This document shows, piece after piece, positions 31,515 to 40,501 of a stretch of DNA of 64,000 nucleotides. The notes under the pieces are model-generated. The model was not told where the DNA came from, did not search any database, and was given only the letters and a program-made list of their open reading frames with translations. Made by a program: the position numbers and the translations under genes. Numbering within the stretch: position 1 is the stretch's first letter; each line of letters opens with the position of its first letter. This stretch comes from JAAYRQ01 sp035647815 (GTDB taxonomy: Bacteria; Bacillota; Syntrophomonadia; Syntrophomonadales; Syntrophomonadaceae), in the NCBI GenBank assembly GCA_035647815.1, contig DASRMR010000008.1, positions 62,001 through 126,000 on the forward strand, in the 5' to 3' direction.

Positions 31515-31733
31515 CTAGGAGTTTTCGTTAGATACTACTTCCTCAGTTAATTCCTGCTTAATAATATGTTTATCCGTCAATTCTACTTCCCTATCCCTAA
31601 TAAATTGTTCTTTCTTTCTTTTGGCAATTAAAGCCTTTTTCTGTATTCTACCTAATTGTAGCCATATTAATACACCAAAAAGTATCGTAATAATAAACAC
31701 ACTACCTATGAATATTAAAAATGGTGTTCTCAT
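31515..31733 (-). CDS. Small single-span membrane protein, unknown function
   Basis: The 72-residue product has one N-terminal hydrophobic helix (PFLIFIGSVFIITILFGVLI) and a charged, mostly basic then acidic cytoplasmic tail (KKALIAKRKKEQFIRDREVE). No family is recognised. The ATG at 31733 follows GGGGG by 6 bases, which supports expression. It lies after another small membrane protein, downstream of the ATP synthase operon. Confidence 0.7.
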   Translation of the reverse strand: MRTPFLIFIGSVFIITILFGVLIWLQLGRIQKKALIAKRKKEQFIRDREVELTDKHIIKQELTEEVVSNENS

Positions 31734-31768
31734 AATATACCCCCATATAGCCTAGGCATTGTTGTTCA

Positions 31769-31984
31769 TCATTCTTGGGCAGAAGGTTCTTCCTCTTCCT
31801 CTTCCTCTTCCTTATTTCGCTTAGCTTTTCTTTTTTCTAATTTAGCCTGCTTTTTTTCTTCTTTAGTTGCTAAAGCTTTTTCTTCTACTGCATGTGTGGC
31901 CTGCCATAAAAGAAGATAGAAAAGTCCTTTTATTAAGTAAAAAATTAATGTTAATATAATAAGAGTTTTTAGAACATTTTCCAT
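31769..31984 (-). CDS. Small single-span membrane protein with Lys/Glu-rich tail
   Basis: The 71-residue product (from ATG 31984; a GTG at 31996 is also possible) has one hydrophobic helix (TLIILTLIFYLIKGLFYLLL) and then a tail of alternating Lys and Glu ending in a run of eight Glu. The tail is probably a disordered or coiled charged region. No function is assignable. GTGGGG lies 6 bases before the ATG. In Bacillus a small DUF1146 membrane protein (ywzB) occupies this place after atpC, but I cannot confirm that family here. Confidence 0.65.
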   Translation of the reverse strand: MENVLKTLIILTLIFYLIKGLFYLLLWQATHAVEEKALATKEEKKQAKLEKRKAKRNKEEEEEEEEPSAQE

Positions 31985-32054
31985 ATGCCACCCCACTATC
32001 CCCCCGTGAATACTATCACCTATTTCTTATAGTATAACATTTTTAGATAGTAGA

Positions 32055-32087
32055 AAAGCCGGAAAGACTTTTTGTCTTTCCGGCTTT
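32055..32087 (-). terminator. Terminator of the ATP synthase operon
   Basis: AAAGCCGGAAAGAC pairs with GTCTTTCCGGCTTT (14 bp, loop of 5), followed on the minus strand by TTCTACTATC. It lies 5 bases past the atpC stop. Confidence 0.88.
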
Positions 32088-32092
32088 ATTTA

Positions 32093-32509
32093 TTATTGGT
32101 TTGTGAAATCCACCGTCTTTATTCTGGCCATAGCTCTTTGAAGTGACAGTTGGGCACGTAAAAAGTTTACATTTTCATCCCGCTCAGCTAAACGTTTTTC
32201 CGCCCTTTCCTTCGACTCCTTAGCCCGAAGAACATCAATTTCCTCCCCGGTTTCCGCTGTCTCAGCAAGTATTCTTGCCGTATTATCTACAACTTCCATA
32301 AAGCCTCCACCTAAAGCCATAAATTTTTGGTTTCCACTATCATCTCTATAACGCATAACACCTATGTCAAGCGCCGCAACTAGTGGAGCATGATTATATA
32401 ATACTCCCAGTTCACCTTCGATAGCAGGAACAACAACAAACTCGGCTTCATCTTTTAAAAGAATCTGTTCAGGGGTTACTACTTCCAACATGAAAGCTTT
32501 TTCCGACAT
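32093..32509 (-). CDS. atpC: F1 ATP synthase epsilon subunit
   Basis: Epsilon links the rotor to the catalytic head and inhibits ATP hydrolysis. The 138 residues show the N-terminal beta-sandwich (FMLEVVTPEQILLKDEAEFV, GELGVLYNHAPLVAAL, ALGGGFMEVVDNTARILAET) and the C-terminal two-helix regulatory domain (RAKESKERAEKRLAERDENV). It is the last gene of the operon, 3 bases after atpD, followed directly by a terminator. Confidence 0.97.
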   Translation of the reverse strand: MSEKAFMLEVVTPEQILLKDEAEFVVVPAIEGELGVLYNHAPLVAALDIGVMRYRDDSGNQKFMALGGGFMEVVDNTARILAETAETGEEIDVLRAKESKERAEKRLAERDENVNFLRAQLSLQRAMARIKTVDFTNQ

Positions 32510-32512
32510 AGA

Positions 32513-33937
32513 TTACCCCTCCAGTCTCTTAGCTTTAGCCAGTGCTGTATCCATATTCCCGACCATTAGAAATGCTTCCTCCGATACATCATCATATTTA
32601 CCAGTCAAAAGTTGTGCGAAAGATTCTACTGTTTCTCCTACAGGAACATAAATACCAGCATTCCCAGTAAACTGCTCCGCAACATGGAACGGTTGGGACA
32701 AGAATCTTTGAATCTTTCTTGCTCTAGATACTATGAGTTTATCTTCATCAGATAGTTCATCCATACCTAGAATAGCTATGATATCTTGTAGTTCTGTATA
32801 TCTCTGTAAAATCTGTTGCACTGCACGAGCTGTATCATAATGCTTATCACCTATAATTTGTGGATCTAGAATTCTTGAAGTAGAATCTAGTGGGTCAACT
32901 GCTGGATAAATACCCAGTTCTGCAATAGAACGAGATAAAACAGTTGTTGCATCAAGGTGAGCAAAAGTCGTAGCTGGTGCAGGGTCAGTCAAGTCATCTG
33001 CCGGAACATATACTGCTTGTGCCGAGGTTATAGAACCTTTACGGGTAGTAGTAATACGCTCTTGAAGTAAACCCATGTCAGTTGCTAATGTAGGTTGATA
33101 GCCAACTGCAGAAGGCATACGTCCTAGCAAAGCAGAAACTTCATTACCTGCTTGTGCAAAACGGAATATATTATCGATAAATAATAACACGTCTTGCCCG
33201 CCGACATCCCTAAAATATTCAGCTACTGTTAGACCTGTTAAAGCTACTCGCAAACGTGCACCAGGTGGTTCATTCATCTGCCCAAAAATAAGAGAACATC
33301 TGTCTATAACACCTGATTCGGTCATTTCCATCCATAAATCGTTACCTTCACGAGTACGTTCACCAACACCGGTAAATACTGAATATCCGCCATGTTCATA
33401 AGCTATATTTCTTATGAGTTCCATAATAATAACAGTTTTTCCAACTCCTGCTCCTCCGAATAGCCCAATTTTACCGCCTCTAGCATATGGGCAAATTAAG
33501 TCCGTAACTTTTATTCCTGTTTCGAGCATTTCAGTTGCAGGCATTTGGTCAACTAATTCGGGTGGCTTACGATGAATTTGCCAACGTTCTTCAGATTCTA
33601 TTGGCCCTGCTTCATCGACTGGCTCACCGAGTACATTCATTATTCTACCTAACGTCTTATCACCAACTGGAACAGTTATAGAAGCAGTAGTATTAGTTGC
33701 TATCATGCCTCTTGTAAGTCCATCAGTAGGTTGCAAAGCAACACACCTAACGGTATCGTTTCCAAGTAGCTGCATAGCTTCGAGAGCAACACTACTTCCT
33801 GTTTCAGTTTTTACATCTTGGTCTTCTGAATTTATAACTATAGCATTCATTAGATCAGGTAACTCCCCAGGGTTAAAGCGGATGTCAACTACCGCACCTA
33901 TAACCTGGGTTACCTTTCCATATGTTACATTCGCCAT
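32513..33937 (-). CDS. atpD: F1 ATP synthase beta subunit
   Basis: Beta carries the catalytic nucleotide sites. The 474 residues include Walker A GLFGGAGVGKTVIIMELI, VFTGVGERTREGNDL with the catalytic Glu and Arg block, VLLFIDNIFRFAQAGNEVSA (Walker B), DELSDEDKLIVSRARKIQRF (the DELSEED-type lever) and LSQPFHVAEQFTG. The product is full length and highly conserved. It lies 3 bases upstream of atpC and 3 bases after atpG. Confidence 0.99.
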   Translation of the reverse strand: MANVTYGKVTQVIGAVVDIRFNPGELPDLMNAIVINSEDQDVKTETGSSVALEAMQLLGNDTVRCVALQPTDGLTRGMIATNTTASITVPVGDKTLGRIMNVLGEPVDEAGPIESEERWQIHRKPPELVDQMPATEMLETGIKVTDLICPYARGGKIGLFGGAGVGKTVIIMELIRNIAYEHGGYSVFTGVGERTREGNDLWMEMTESGVIDRCSLIFGQMNEPPGARLRVALTGLTVAEYFRDVGGQDVLLFIDNIFRFAQAGNEVSALLGRMPSAVGYQPTLATDMGLLQERITTTRKGSITSAQAVYVPADDLTDPAPATTFAHLDATTVLSRSIAELGIYPAVDPLDSTSRILDPQIIGDKHYDTARAVQQILQRYTELQDIIAILGMDELSDEDKLIVSRARKIQRFLSQPFHVAEQFTGNAGIYVPVGETVESFAQLLTGKYDDVSEEAFLMVGNMDTALAKAKRLEG

Positions 33938-33940
33938 CCT

Positions 33941-34831
33941 CTACTTTCCTCCTTTACTGAGAGCTTCAGCACCACCAACAATATCTAAGATTTCTTCCGT
34001 AATTGCCGCTTGTCTAACTCGATTCATTATCATAGTTAGATCTTCGATAATTTCGGTAGCATTTTCCGTAGCATTGCTCATAGCTGTCATTCTAGCGCCA
34101 AATTCACTAGCTTTACCTTCTAACATCGAATGGTAAATCTGACTACCTATATATCTTGGTATTAGGGTCAGTAAAATTTCCTCTGCACTAGGTTCATAAA
34201 TATAATCTACAAAGTGCTCTTCCTCTTCCGTTTCCGTTTCTGAATCTGGAGGTTCAACTGGCAATATCTTAACTTTAGTAGGGATTTGACTAATAACATT
34301 TACAAAGCGTGCATATACTATATGAACTTCATCGAGTTCTTCATTTTCATAGGCATTTATAATATATTGGGCAATTTCCTTAGCATCTGCATAACTAATA
34401 TCATCACCAAGATTAATAAATTCAGCATCTACACTGCCACGTTTGCTAAAGAAATCTCTAGCCTTTCTCCCCACAGTTATTATGCTATTTTCGATATCGC
34501 GAGTATCTTCTTCCATAGCTATTACAGCCTCACGAATAATATGGCTATTGTAAGCTCCACAAAGCCCTTTATCAGAAGTTATTATAATATATCCGACTTT
34601 ATATATTTCTTCCCTTTTATCTAATAATGGGTGTTGTACATCATAAGCTACACCAGCCAGTCTAGTTAAAGTATCTTGCAATGTCTCTGTATAAGGCCTT
34701 GACACCTCAGCACTATTCTGAGCTCGGCGCAACTTAGAAGCTGCGACCATTTTCATAGCTCTAGTAATCTGCTGAGTATTTGTTACACTGCGTATTCTTC
34801 GTTTGTAATCTCTTACACCTGCTCCTGCCAT
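33941..34831 (-). CDS. atpG: F1 ATP synthase gamma subunit
   Basis: Gamma is the rotor shaft within the alpha3beta3 head. The 296 residues have the characteristic N-terminal helix (RIRSVTNTQQITRAMKMVAA), the TSDKGLCGAYNSHI motif, and the C-terminal helix (RMTAMSNATENATEIIEDLT). A small acidic insertion near residue 200 (ETETEEEE) is unremarkable. The ATG at 34831 follows GGTGGTG. It is in the standard place between atpA and atpD. Confidence 0.98.
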   Translation of the reverse strand: MAGAGVRDYKRRIRSVTNTQQITRAMKMVAASKLRRAQNSAEVSRPYTETLQDTLTRLAGVAYDVQHPLLDKREEIYKVGYIIITSDKGLCGAYNSHIIREAVIAMEEDTRDIENSIITVGRKARDFFSKRGSVDAEFINLGDDISYADAKEIAQYIINAYENEELDEVHIVYARFVNVISQIPTKVKILPVEPPDSETETEEEEHFVDYIYEPSAEEILLTLIPRYIGSQIYHSMLEGKASEFGARMTAMSNATENATEIIEDLTMIMNRVRQAAITEEILDIVGGAEALSKGGK

Positions 34832-34845
34832 TAAAAATTCACCAC

Positions 34846-36360
34846 CTAAATCGTGAAAGTGGACTTAAATTCAACTATTGCAGTAGTTAGTTTCTGCTCT
34901 AAATCCCCCTCTATTTTAGTACCCTCTTTAATATTTTCTAAAATTTCAGGATAAGTACTGCGCATAAACATTAGGTAATCAACTTCGAATTCGCCCACTT
35001 TGTCGTTGGGCAGATCATCCAGATATCCATTAACACCTGCATATAATGCTACTACTTGCTCTTCTACAGGCATCGGTTGATACTGACCTTGTTTTAGTGA
35101 TTCTGTTACTCTTTCACCTCTAGTAAGTCTAGCTAATGTCGCTCTATCTAAATCAGATCCAAATTGAGCAAAGGCTGCTAGCTCACGATACTGTGCCAAG
35201 TCTAAACGTAATTGTCCAGCAACTGATTTCATGGCCTTAGTCTGAGCATCGCCACCAACACGGCTAACTGATAATCCAGCATTAATTGCTGGACGTTGTC
35301 CTGCATTAAACAGCTCTGTTTCTAGATAAATCTGACCATCCGTAATAGATATAACATTAGTAGGAATATAAGCTGATACGTCTCCAGCTTGAGTTTCGAT
35401 AATCGGTAGTGCTGTTATTGAACCACCACCATGAGCGTCACTAAGCTTACAAGCTCTTTCTAGTAATCTAGAATGGAGATAGAAAACGTCACCTGGATAC
35501 GCTTCACGTCCTGGAGGACGACGAAGTAGCAAGGACATTTCGCGATATGCTACCGCATGTTTGGAAAGATCATCATAAATTATTAAAACATCTGCTGATT
35601 CACTTTCCATAAATTCCTCTGCCATAGCTACACCTGCATAAGGACTTATATATAATAATGGTGCAGGTTCTGAAGCTGTTGCAGCTACTATAATTGTATA
35701 ATCCATAGCCTCTTCTTCTTCTAATTTAGATGCTATTGCCGCAATAGTAGATTGCTTTTGACCTATACCTACATAAATACAGATCATGTCTTTTTCAAAT
35801 TTTTGGTTAATAATAGCATCAATCGCAATAGCAGTTTTACCCGTCTGGCGGTCACCAATGATTAATTCACGTTGTCCTCTTCCAATCGGTACCATTGAAT
35901 CGATAGCTTTTAACCCAGTCTGCATGGGAGTATCAACTGGTGAACGGCTAACAACCCCTGGAGCAACACGTTCAATGGGACGAAATGTATCCGTGTTAAT
36001 CGGACCTTTCCCATCTATCGGTTGACCAAGTGCATTAACAACTCTACCTAACATTGCTCTACCTGTAGGTACTTCCGTGATTCTTCCAGTAGCTTTGACT
36101 ACATCTCCCTCTTTAATATGTGAATACTCACCTAGAAGAACGGCTCCAACATTATCTTCTTCTAGGTTTAGAACCATCCCAAACGTTCCACCGGGAAATT
36201 CTAATAATTCACCAGCCATGGCACCCTGTAACCCGTACACACGAGCAATACCATCACCTAGATATATAACAGAGCCCACATTGCTGACCTCGACCTCGGA
36301 TTGGTAGCGCTCAATCTGTTCTTTTAAAATCGCACTAATCTCTTCCGGCCTAATACTCAT
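34846..36360 (-). CDS. atpA: F1 ATP synthase alpha subunit
   Basis: Alpha alternates with beta in the catalytic hexamer and holds the non-catalytic nucleotide sites. The 504 residues include Walker A LIIGDRQTGKTAIAIDAI, VAATASEPAPLLYISPY, DDLSKHAVAYREMSLLLRRP, and the signature PAINAGLSVSRVGGDAQTKA. The ATG at 36360 follows AGGGGTGAG. It is downstream of atpH by 25 bases. Confidence 0.99.
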   Translation of the reverse strand: MSIRPEEISAILKEQIERYQSEVEVSNVGSVIYLGDGIARVYGLQGAMAGELLEFPGGTFGMVLNLEEDNVGAVLLGEYSHIKEGDVVKATGRITEVPTGRAMLGRVVNALGQPIDGKGPINTDTFRPIERVAPGVVSRSPVDTPMQTGLKAIDSMVPIGRGQRELIIGDRQTGKTAIAIDAIINQKFEKDMICIYVGIGQKQSTIAAIASKLEEEEAMDYTIIVAATASEPAPLLYISPYAGVAMAEEFMESESADVLIIYDDLSKHAVAYREMSLLLRRPPGREAYPGDVFYLHSRLLERACKLSDAHGGGSITALPIIETQAGDVSAYIPTNVISITDGQIYLETELFNAGQRPAINAGLSVSRVGGDAQTKAMKSVAGQLRLDLAQYRELAAFAQFGSDLDRATLARLTRGERVTESLKQGQYQPMPVEEQVVALYAGVNGYLDDLPNDKVGEFEVDYLMFMRSTYPEILENIKEGTKIEGDLEQKLTTAIVEFKSTFTI

Positions 36361-36385
36361 TTTATGTGCTCACCCCTATCAATGA

Positions 36386-36934
36386 TTAACTTATCTTAGC
36401 TTCTTTCAGCTGTGTTTTTAGCATCTCTAGTTTTTTAGCAACGGTGGCGTCTATTATCTGGTCACCGATCCTAATTTTTATCCCTCCGATGAGTAAGGGA
36501 TCAATCGTCTGTTTCAGTTGCACTATTTTACCAGTTGAAATTGATAGCTTTTCTACCAAGTCTTGCACTGCATCTTCCGGTACCTCTTGTGCCGAAATCA
36601 GTTCAGCTTTGGAGATATTGTGATAGATATCAGTTAATTCTTGATATTCTTCAACGATAAAATCTAAATATGCTTCGCGTCTCTTGTCAATTATCATGTG
36701 CAAAAAGTTCAGCGTCATTACTGATATATTATCTGCGAATATTTTGCTGATAACTTCTTTTTTGGCATCGACAGGAATAAGAAAATGGTCCATATATTCC
36801 CTCAAATTTTCCATTTCCTCAATAGTTTTTACTACTAATTCTAATTCCTGTTGGTATTCGTCAATCTTGTTATGCTCCTCGGCAATGTTATAAAATGCTT
36901 CCGCATAACGCATAGCGACACTCTTATTTAACAT
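36386..36934 (-). CDS. atpH: F1 ATP synthase delta subunit
   Basis: Delta joins the peripheral stalk to the top of F1. The 182 residues show the OSCP/delta family pattern: VAMRYAEAFYNIAEEHNKID at the start and a C-terminal QTIDPLLIGGIKIRIGDQII motif. It overlaps the end of atpF by 7 bases, giving translational coupling of the two stalk subunits. Confidence 0.97.
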   Translation of the reverse strand: MLNKSVAMRYAEAFYNIAEEHNKIDEYQQELELVVKTIEEMENLREYMDHFLIPVDAKKEVISKIFADNISVMTLNFLHMIIDKRREAYLDFIVEEYQELTDIYHNISKAELISAQEVPEDAVQDLVEKLSISTGKIVQLKQTIDPLLIGGIKIRIGDQIIDATVAKKLEMLKTQLKEAKIS

Positions 36935-37545
36935 AATAAATCGCCTGCCTCATTAACAAATTCACTTACCATCTGTCTATGATCATCTTCTGTAATAACT
37001 CTATTTAAGAGCTTTTCTGCAGCCATTATTGCTAGGCTAACAGCAGTATCTTGAATTTCTACTTTTGCCTGCTCCGTGGCAGACTCAATTTCAGCAACAG
37101 CCTTACTTTTAACTTTTGTAGCTTCCTCTTTCGCCTGACTAATAATCGCTGTTTTTGCATCCTCTGCGGCTTTACTAGCACGAACCACAATCTCTTGAGC
37201 CTCTTTACGAGAGTCAGTTAGGTTAGCATGAGCTTCCTGCCTCATCTGATCTACTTCTACCCTTACATCCTCTGCATGTTTTAAAGAACTTTCGATTGTA
37301 GTAGTACGTTCTTCCAAAATGTTATTAACCGGTCCGAATCCAAATTTATATAATAGGGCTAACAGTAAGAAAAAGTTAACTGCTGTCCAGCCAATTACAT
37401 AAATATTTCCGAACCTAGGTGTTGCACCTGAAGGCGAAGTTATCGGTGTACCTCCACCAGCCGCCATGCAAAAGGTTGCAAATCCCATTAGCATAAGCAC
37501 GGTCAAAAGGAGAACTGACAAATGAAACCTTTTGTTCCTCTTCAC
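36928..37545 (-). CDS. atpF: Fo ATP synthase b subunit with N-terminal extension
   Basis: b forms the peripheral stalk. The 205 residues have the usual membrane helix (IYVIGWTAVNFFLLLALLYK) followed by a long coiled coil (LEERTTTIESSLKHAEDVRV onward) and the C-terminal MAAEKLLNRVITEDDHRQMV. Ahead of the standard helix is an extra 45-residue segment that looks like a signal peptide (KRNKRFHLSVLLLTVLMLMG ending in CMAAGGGTP). Either it is cleaved or the subunit has two membrane segments. The start is GTG at 37545 behind GGAGGT. Confidence 0.95.
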   Translation of the reverse strand: MKRNKRFHLSVLLLTVLMLMGFATFCMAAGGGTPITSPSGATPRFGNIYVIGWTAVNFFLLLALLYKFGFGPVNNILEERTTTIESSLKHAEDVRVEVDQMRQEAHANLTDSRKEAQEIVVRASKAAEDAKTAIISQAKEEATKVKSKAVAEIESATEQAKVEIQDTAVSLAIMAAEKLLNRVITEDDHRQMVSEFVNEAGDLLC

Positions 37546-37657
37546 GGATGTGCTACCTCCAATCTTAAAGCAAATAATATTTGGGGCGATAAGATTTGTA
37601 GATAATTGTCAATAAAGTCACCTACCGCCCACAAATTAGGAACTATAAAATACATCT

Positions 37658-37873
37658 TTAGATCTTACCAACTAACATAAATGCAATTAACAGACCGTAA
37701 ATGGTCAATGTTTCAATAAAAGCGAAGGTTATAAATAAAAGAGTTCTTACATCTCCTCCGACTTCAGGCTGTCTGGCAATGGCTTCGATAGCCTTACCAC
37801 CAACAAGACCCATTCCAACACCACCGCCGAGACCTGCTATAGATACGGCTAAACCTGCTCCTAATGCTACCAT
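37658..37873 (-). CDS. atpE: Fo ATP synthase c subunit (proton-type)
   Basis: Subunit c forms the rotor ring. The 71-residue product (ATG 37873, with AAAGGAGGGGG upstream) is a two-helix hairpin: GLAVSIAGLGGGVGMGLVGG, the polar loop AIARQPE, and the second helix with the ion-carrying Glu in FAFIETLTIYGLLIAF. The Gln of the sodium-binding site (in the GVGQG position of sodium-type rings) is Met here, and the residue after Glu is Thr. This points to proton coupling. That inference is from motif comparison only. Confidence 0.97.
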   Translation of the reverse strand: MVALGAGLAVSIAGLGGGVGMGLVGGKAIEAIARQPEVGGDVRTLLFITFAFIETLTIYGLLIAFMLVGKI

Positions 37874-37962
37874 TATTCCCCCTCCTTTCACTCTAATTAT
37901 CTGACAATGCTTTTATTAAAACATTGTGCCTTTAAAATTTTGTGTCCAAAAATTAAGATTAA

Positions 37963-38643
37963 CTATAAATCATCAGTTGCATGAGCTATATAACTGGCTG
38001 ATAGAATAGTAAAGACTACTGCTTGAATAGCTCCTAATAATACGCTTAACCCCATTAGCAACGAAGGAATTAGGAATGGTACCAAGAACAACATATAAGC
38101 AATAACCATTTCCTCACCAAATATATTACCGAATAAACGGACGGTGAGGGATAACGGCTGGGTCACTTGTTCAAGTAGATTGAATGGAAGCATTACTGGC
38201 ATCGGACTAATGAAGCCTTTAAAATATCCTCCCCCATGTTCCATTACTCCGGCGACATGAACTGTAAAGAATGTGATAAGTGCTAAGGTCATAGTAACAT
38301 TCCAGTTGCTTGTAGGTGCTTGGAAACCTTTAATATGGCCTGCACCTGGAACTAAACCACTATAGTTACTTATTATTATGAATAGAAAAAAAGTAGTGAG
38401 TAGAGGAGCCCACTTTTTTGCAACATGTTCCTTCTCCATAAGTGATGTAAAGAAATCATATGTCCAAACTACTGCTAACTCAAAGGCATTTTGCAAGCCC
38501 CGAGGCACTTTTTGCATCTTTCGTGTGGAGAAATATGCAAGTGAAGCGATTAAAGCAATGATTACCCATTCGGTCAATATTAAATGATCAACCGGTACTG
38601 GTCCAATATTAAAAAGCACACCATCCCACATACCAAATATCAT
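37963..38643 (-). CDS. atpB: Fo ATP synthase a subunit
   Basis: a forms the ion half-channels facing the c ring. The 226-residue membrane protein has about five helices. The essential arginine is at residue 169 (TQPLSLTVRLFGNIFGEEMV), and the last helix is VLLGAIQAVVFTILSASYIA. The ATG at 38643 follows a GGGGGGGG run. It lies between the AtpZ-like gene (120 bases) and atpE, with no atpI-type gene in the gap. Confidence 0.97.
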   Translation of the reverse strand: MIFGMWDGVLFNIGPVPVDHLILTEWVIIALIASLAYFSTRKMQKVPRGLQNAFELAVVWTYDFFTSLMEKEHVAKKWAPLLTTFFLFIIISNYSGLVPGAGHIKGFQAPTSNWNVTMTLALITFFTVHVAGVMEHGGGYFKGFISPMPVMLPFNLLEQVTQPLSLTVRLFGNIFGEEMVIAYMLFLVPFLIPSLLMGLSVLLGAIQAVVFTILSASYIAHATDDL

Positions 38644-38764
38644 CTTTTTCCCCCCCTTCTAAGTGATATTTATCGATCTTCCAATCTTCGTAGTTTTTTT
38701 AGACCACGTGAAAAATCACAAACCAAAGTCAGGCCATACTAACTTTGGATGATCTCAAGATTAA

Positions 38765-39031
38765 TTATTCATTTGCATCATTTTTTTCATTGTTTTTCTT
38801 CTCAATTCTTTTGTCAAAAGAATTGGCATTAAGTCTATCCCACATAATTTTAATACCCGTACCAGATCCCAGCAAAATCCCCAGAATAGTAAGCCATGGG
38901 TCAGTTGCAAATTTGCCATCTAACCACCAGCCTGCCAAACCAGAAAAGCCTATAGCCGCAGCAATAGTGGTTACCATGTTGATAGCATCAGCTAATGGTT
39001 TTACCCAATTGTTTTTTTGCCGAGTCATCAT
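38765..39031 (-). CDS. AtpZ/AtpI-like membrane protein
   Basis: These small proteins, encoded at the front of ATP synthase operons, are linked to c-ring assembly or ion uptake. The 88 residues have two membrane helices: NMVTTIAAAIGFSGLAGWWL, with the family GWWLDGKF motif, and PWLTILGILLGSGTGIKIMW. A charged tail follows. The AGGTGG site serves two adjacent ATG codons (39031 and 39028). Only this Z-type gene is present; the longer AtpI gene is absent. Confidence 0.85.
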   Translation of the reverse strand: MMTRQKNNWVKPLADAINMVTTIAAAIGFSGLAGWWLDGKFATDPWLTILGILLGSGTGIKIMWDRLNANSFDKRIEKKNNEKNDANE

Positions 39032-39165
39032 CTACCACCTTTAAAGTTTATATTGAGTAAATATTTATCCCTAACACCATATTCGTCATATAAAAGTAAA
39101 ATCCTTTTTATAAAACTGCGAATTTAATAATCGCTCATGCGTGAATTGTCCGACTATTCAGGTTA

Positions 39166-39495
39166 TTATATGTGTTTATTATTTATAATAGATAAGTAGC
39201 CTTTAGTTTCCAGCTTTTCACAATGTTCACTAAGCATTTCATCAATATTAACCCCATATTGCTCTTCCATAACGAACATCATAGTAACAGCTGTTTGGGC
39301 AACATCTAACAATTCCCTAGCTATTTCCTTAACTACAATATTCTCATCCATAATAATACTTTCCCCGCTCAGACCCCTGAACTTCCCTATCACCTGAGCT
39401 AGTTCCCCCGCCTCCTCCATTAACTTTAAAGCAGTTGACTCTAAAGTCGGATTAAGTTGATTAAGTCTAGGTAGAGATAATGTTTTGACATGCAT
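39166..39495 (-). CDS. MazG-like nucleotide pyrophosphohydrolase
   Basis: All-alpha NTP pyrophosphatases hydrolyse NTPs or modified dNTPs to NMP and PPi. The 109 residues carry the first metal-binding helix TALKLMEEAGELAQVIGKFR (ExxE pattern) and the second, ARELLDVAQTAVTMMFVME (ExxD). The ATG at 39495 follows AAGGAG. Its location next to dCMP deaminase suggests nucleotide-pool housekeeping. The substrate is not predictable. Confidence 0.85.
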   Translation of the reverse strand: MHVKTLSLPRLNQLNPTLESTALKLMEEAGELAQVIGKFRGLSGESIIMDENIVVKEIARELLDVAQTAVTMMFVMEEQYGVNIDEMLSEHCEKLETKGYLSIINNKHI

Positions 39496-39522
39496 ATAAA
39501 TTCTCCTTAACTAATAACGATC

Positions 39523-39984
39523 TTATTTTCTTTCTTTAAAGACTAAGTCAATACCTGCCTCTTTTAATAAATCTAATGCTAGTTCATCATGAAAATCACC
39601 ATGGTGAACAATTTTGATTATCCCGGCATTTATAATCATCCGAGCACATATTATACAAGGTTGGTTAGTGCAATATATTACTGCTCCTTCAGTTGCTACT
39701 CCATAAAAAGCCGCATTTATGATAGCATTCTGTTCGGCGTGAACACCTCGACACAATTCATAACGCTGTCCAGAAGGAATCCCTTCCTTCGCCCGTAGGC
39801 ATCCTGTTTCAGAGCAATGTTTCAAACCACGGGGTGCACCATTATAACCAGTAGCTATTATCCTTTGATCACGAACTAAAACTGCTCCTACTTGTCTCCG
39901 CAAACAAGTAGAACGACTTGCGACTAGTACAGCTAATTGCAAAAAATATTCATCCCAGCTTGGTCTTTGATTAAATACTGCCAT
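39523..39984 (-). CDS. dCMP deaminase family protein (ComEB-like)
   Basis: It is predicted to deaminate dCMP to dUMP, supplying the ThyX substrate. The 153 residues have the zinc signature GVHAEQNAIINAAFYG (His and catalytic Glu) and NQPCIICARMIINAG (two Cys ligands), plus an extra N-terminal SRSTCLRRQVGAVLVRDQRI typical of the dCMP family, and HCSETGCLRAKEGIPSG. It is close to a MazG-like gene and rpiB. ComEB is the B. subtilis name; a competence role is not implied. Confidence 0.93.
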   Translation of the reverse strand: MAVFNQRPSWDEYFLQLAVLVASRSTCLRRQVGAVLVRDQRIIATGYNGAPRGLKHCSETGCLRAKEGIPSGQRYELCRGVHAEQNAIINAAFYGVATEGAVIYCTNQPCIICARMIINAGIIKIVHHGDFHDELALDLLKEAGIDLVFKERK

Positions 39985-39992
39985 AATCTACC

Positions 39993-40445
39993 TTACCTTC
40001 TATCCCTATGTTTTTCTTCTAGCGCGATTATTTTTTCCACTCTTTTCAGATGTCTACCTGCTTGGAAATCACTTTTAACAAAGGCTCTTACAATTTCCAC
40101 TGCTAAGGCACCACCTGTAACTCTAGCACCAAGTGCAACAATATTAGCATCATTATGTTCTCTAGCCATTTGAGCCGTATAAATATTCTGGCATAATGCT
40201 GCCCTTATACCTATAATTTTATTGGCAGCTATTGAAATACCGATACCTGTTCCACATATAAGCACACCTAAAATATTCTGCTTTAATACTTCGGTTGTTA
40301 CCTGCTCAGCAATATCCGGATAATCTACTGAATCTGTAGTATCAACACCGCAATTAATTACTTCATAACCTTCCTCTGTGAGCATTTCCATTATCTCTAA
40401 CTTAAGTGCTACTCCTGCATGATCATTGCCAATAGCTATCTTCAT
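39993..40445 (-). CDS. rpiB: Ribose-5-phosphate isomerase B
   Basis: RpiB interconverts ribose 5-phosphate and ribulose 5-phosphate in the pentose phosphate pathway. The 150 residues (ATG 40445, with GAGGTG upstream) show KIAIGNDHAGVALKLEIMEM, VDYPDIAEQV, the active-site Cys in GVLICGTGIGISIAANKI, and LCQNIYTAQMAREHNDANIV. It is 53 bases downstream of the phosphatase gene, the common rpiB-ywlE pairing in Firmicutes. Confidence 0.96.
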   Translation of the reverse strand: MKIAIGNDHAGVALKLEIMEMLTEEGYEVINCGVDTTDSVDYPDIAEQVTTEVLKQNILGVLICGTGIGISIAANKIIGIRAALCQNIYTAQMAREHNDANIVALGARVTGGALAVEIVRAFVKSDFQAGRHLKRVEKIIALEEKHRDRR

Positions 40446-40501
40446 CAATTCACCTCATCAAGTGGCATAGAAAATGTTGTTGCTATCTATTTCACGATTT
40501 T

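Noticed and set aside
33705..34136. 143-codon open frame antisense to atpD/atpG
   Set aside because: It spans the junction of two essential conserved genes on the other strand and has no supporting signals.
37658..37873. Sodium-type ATP synthase c ring
   Set aside because: The Gln in the first helix needed for sodium coordination is Met, and the residue after the carboxylate is Thr, so proton coupling is more likely.
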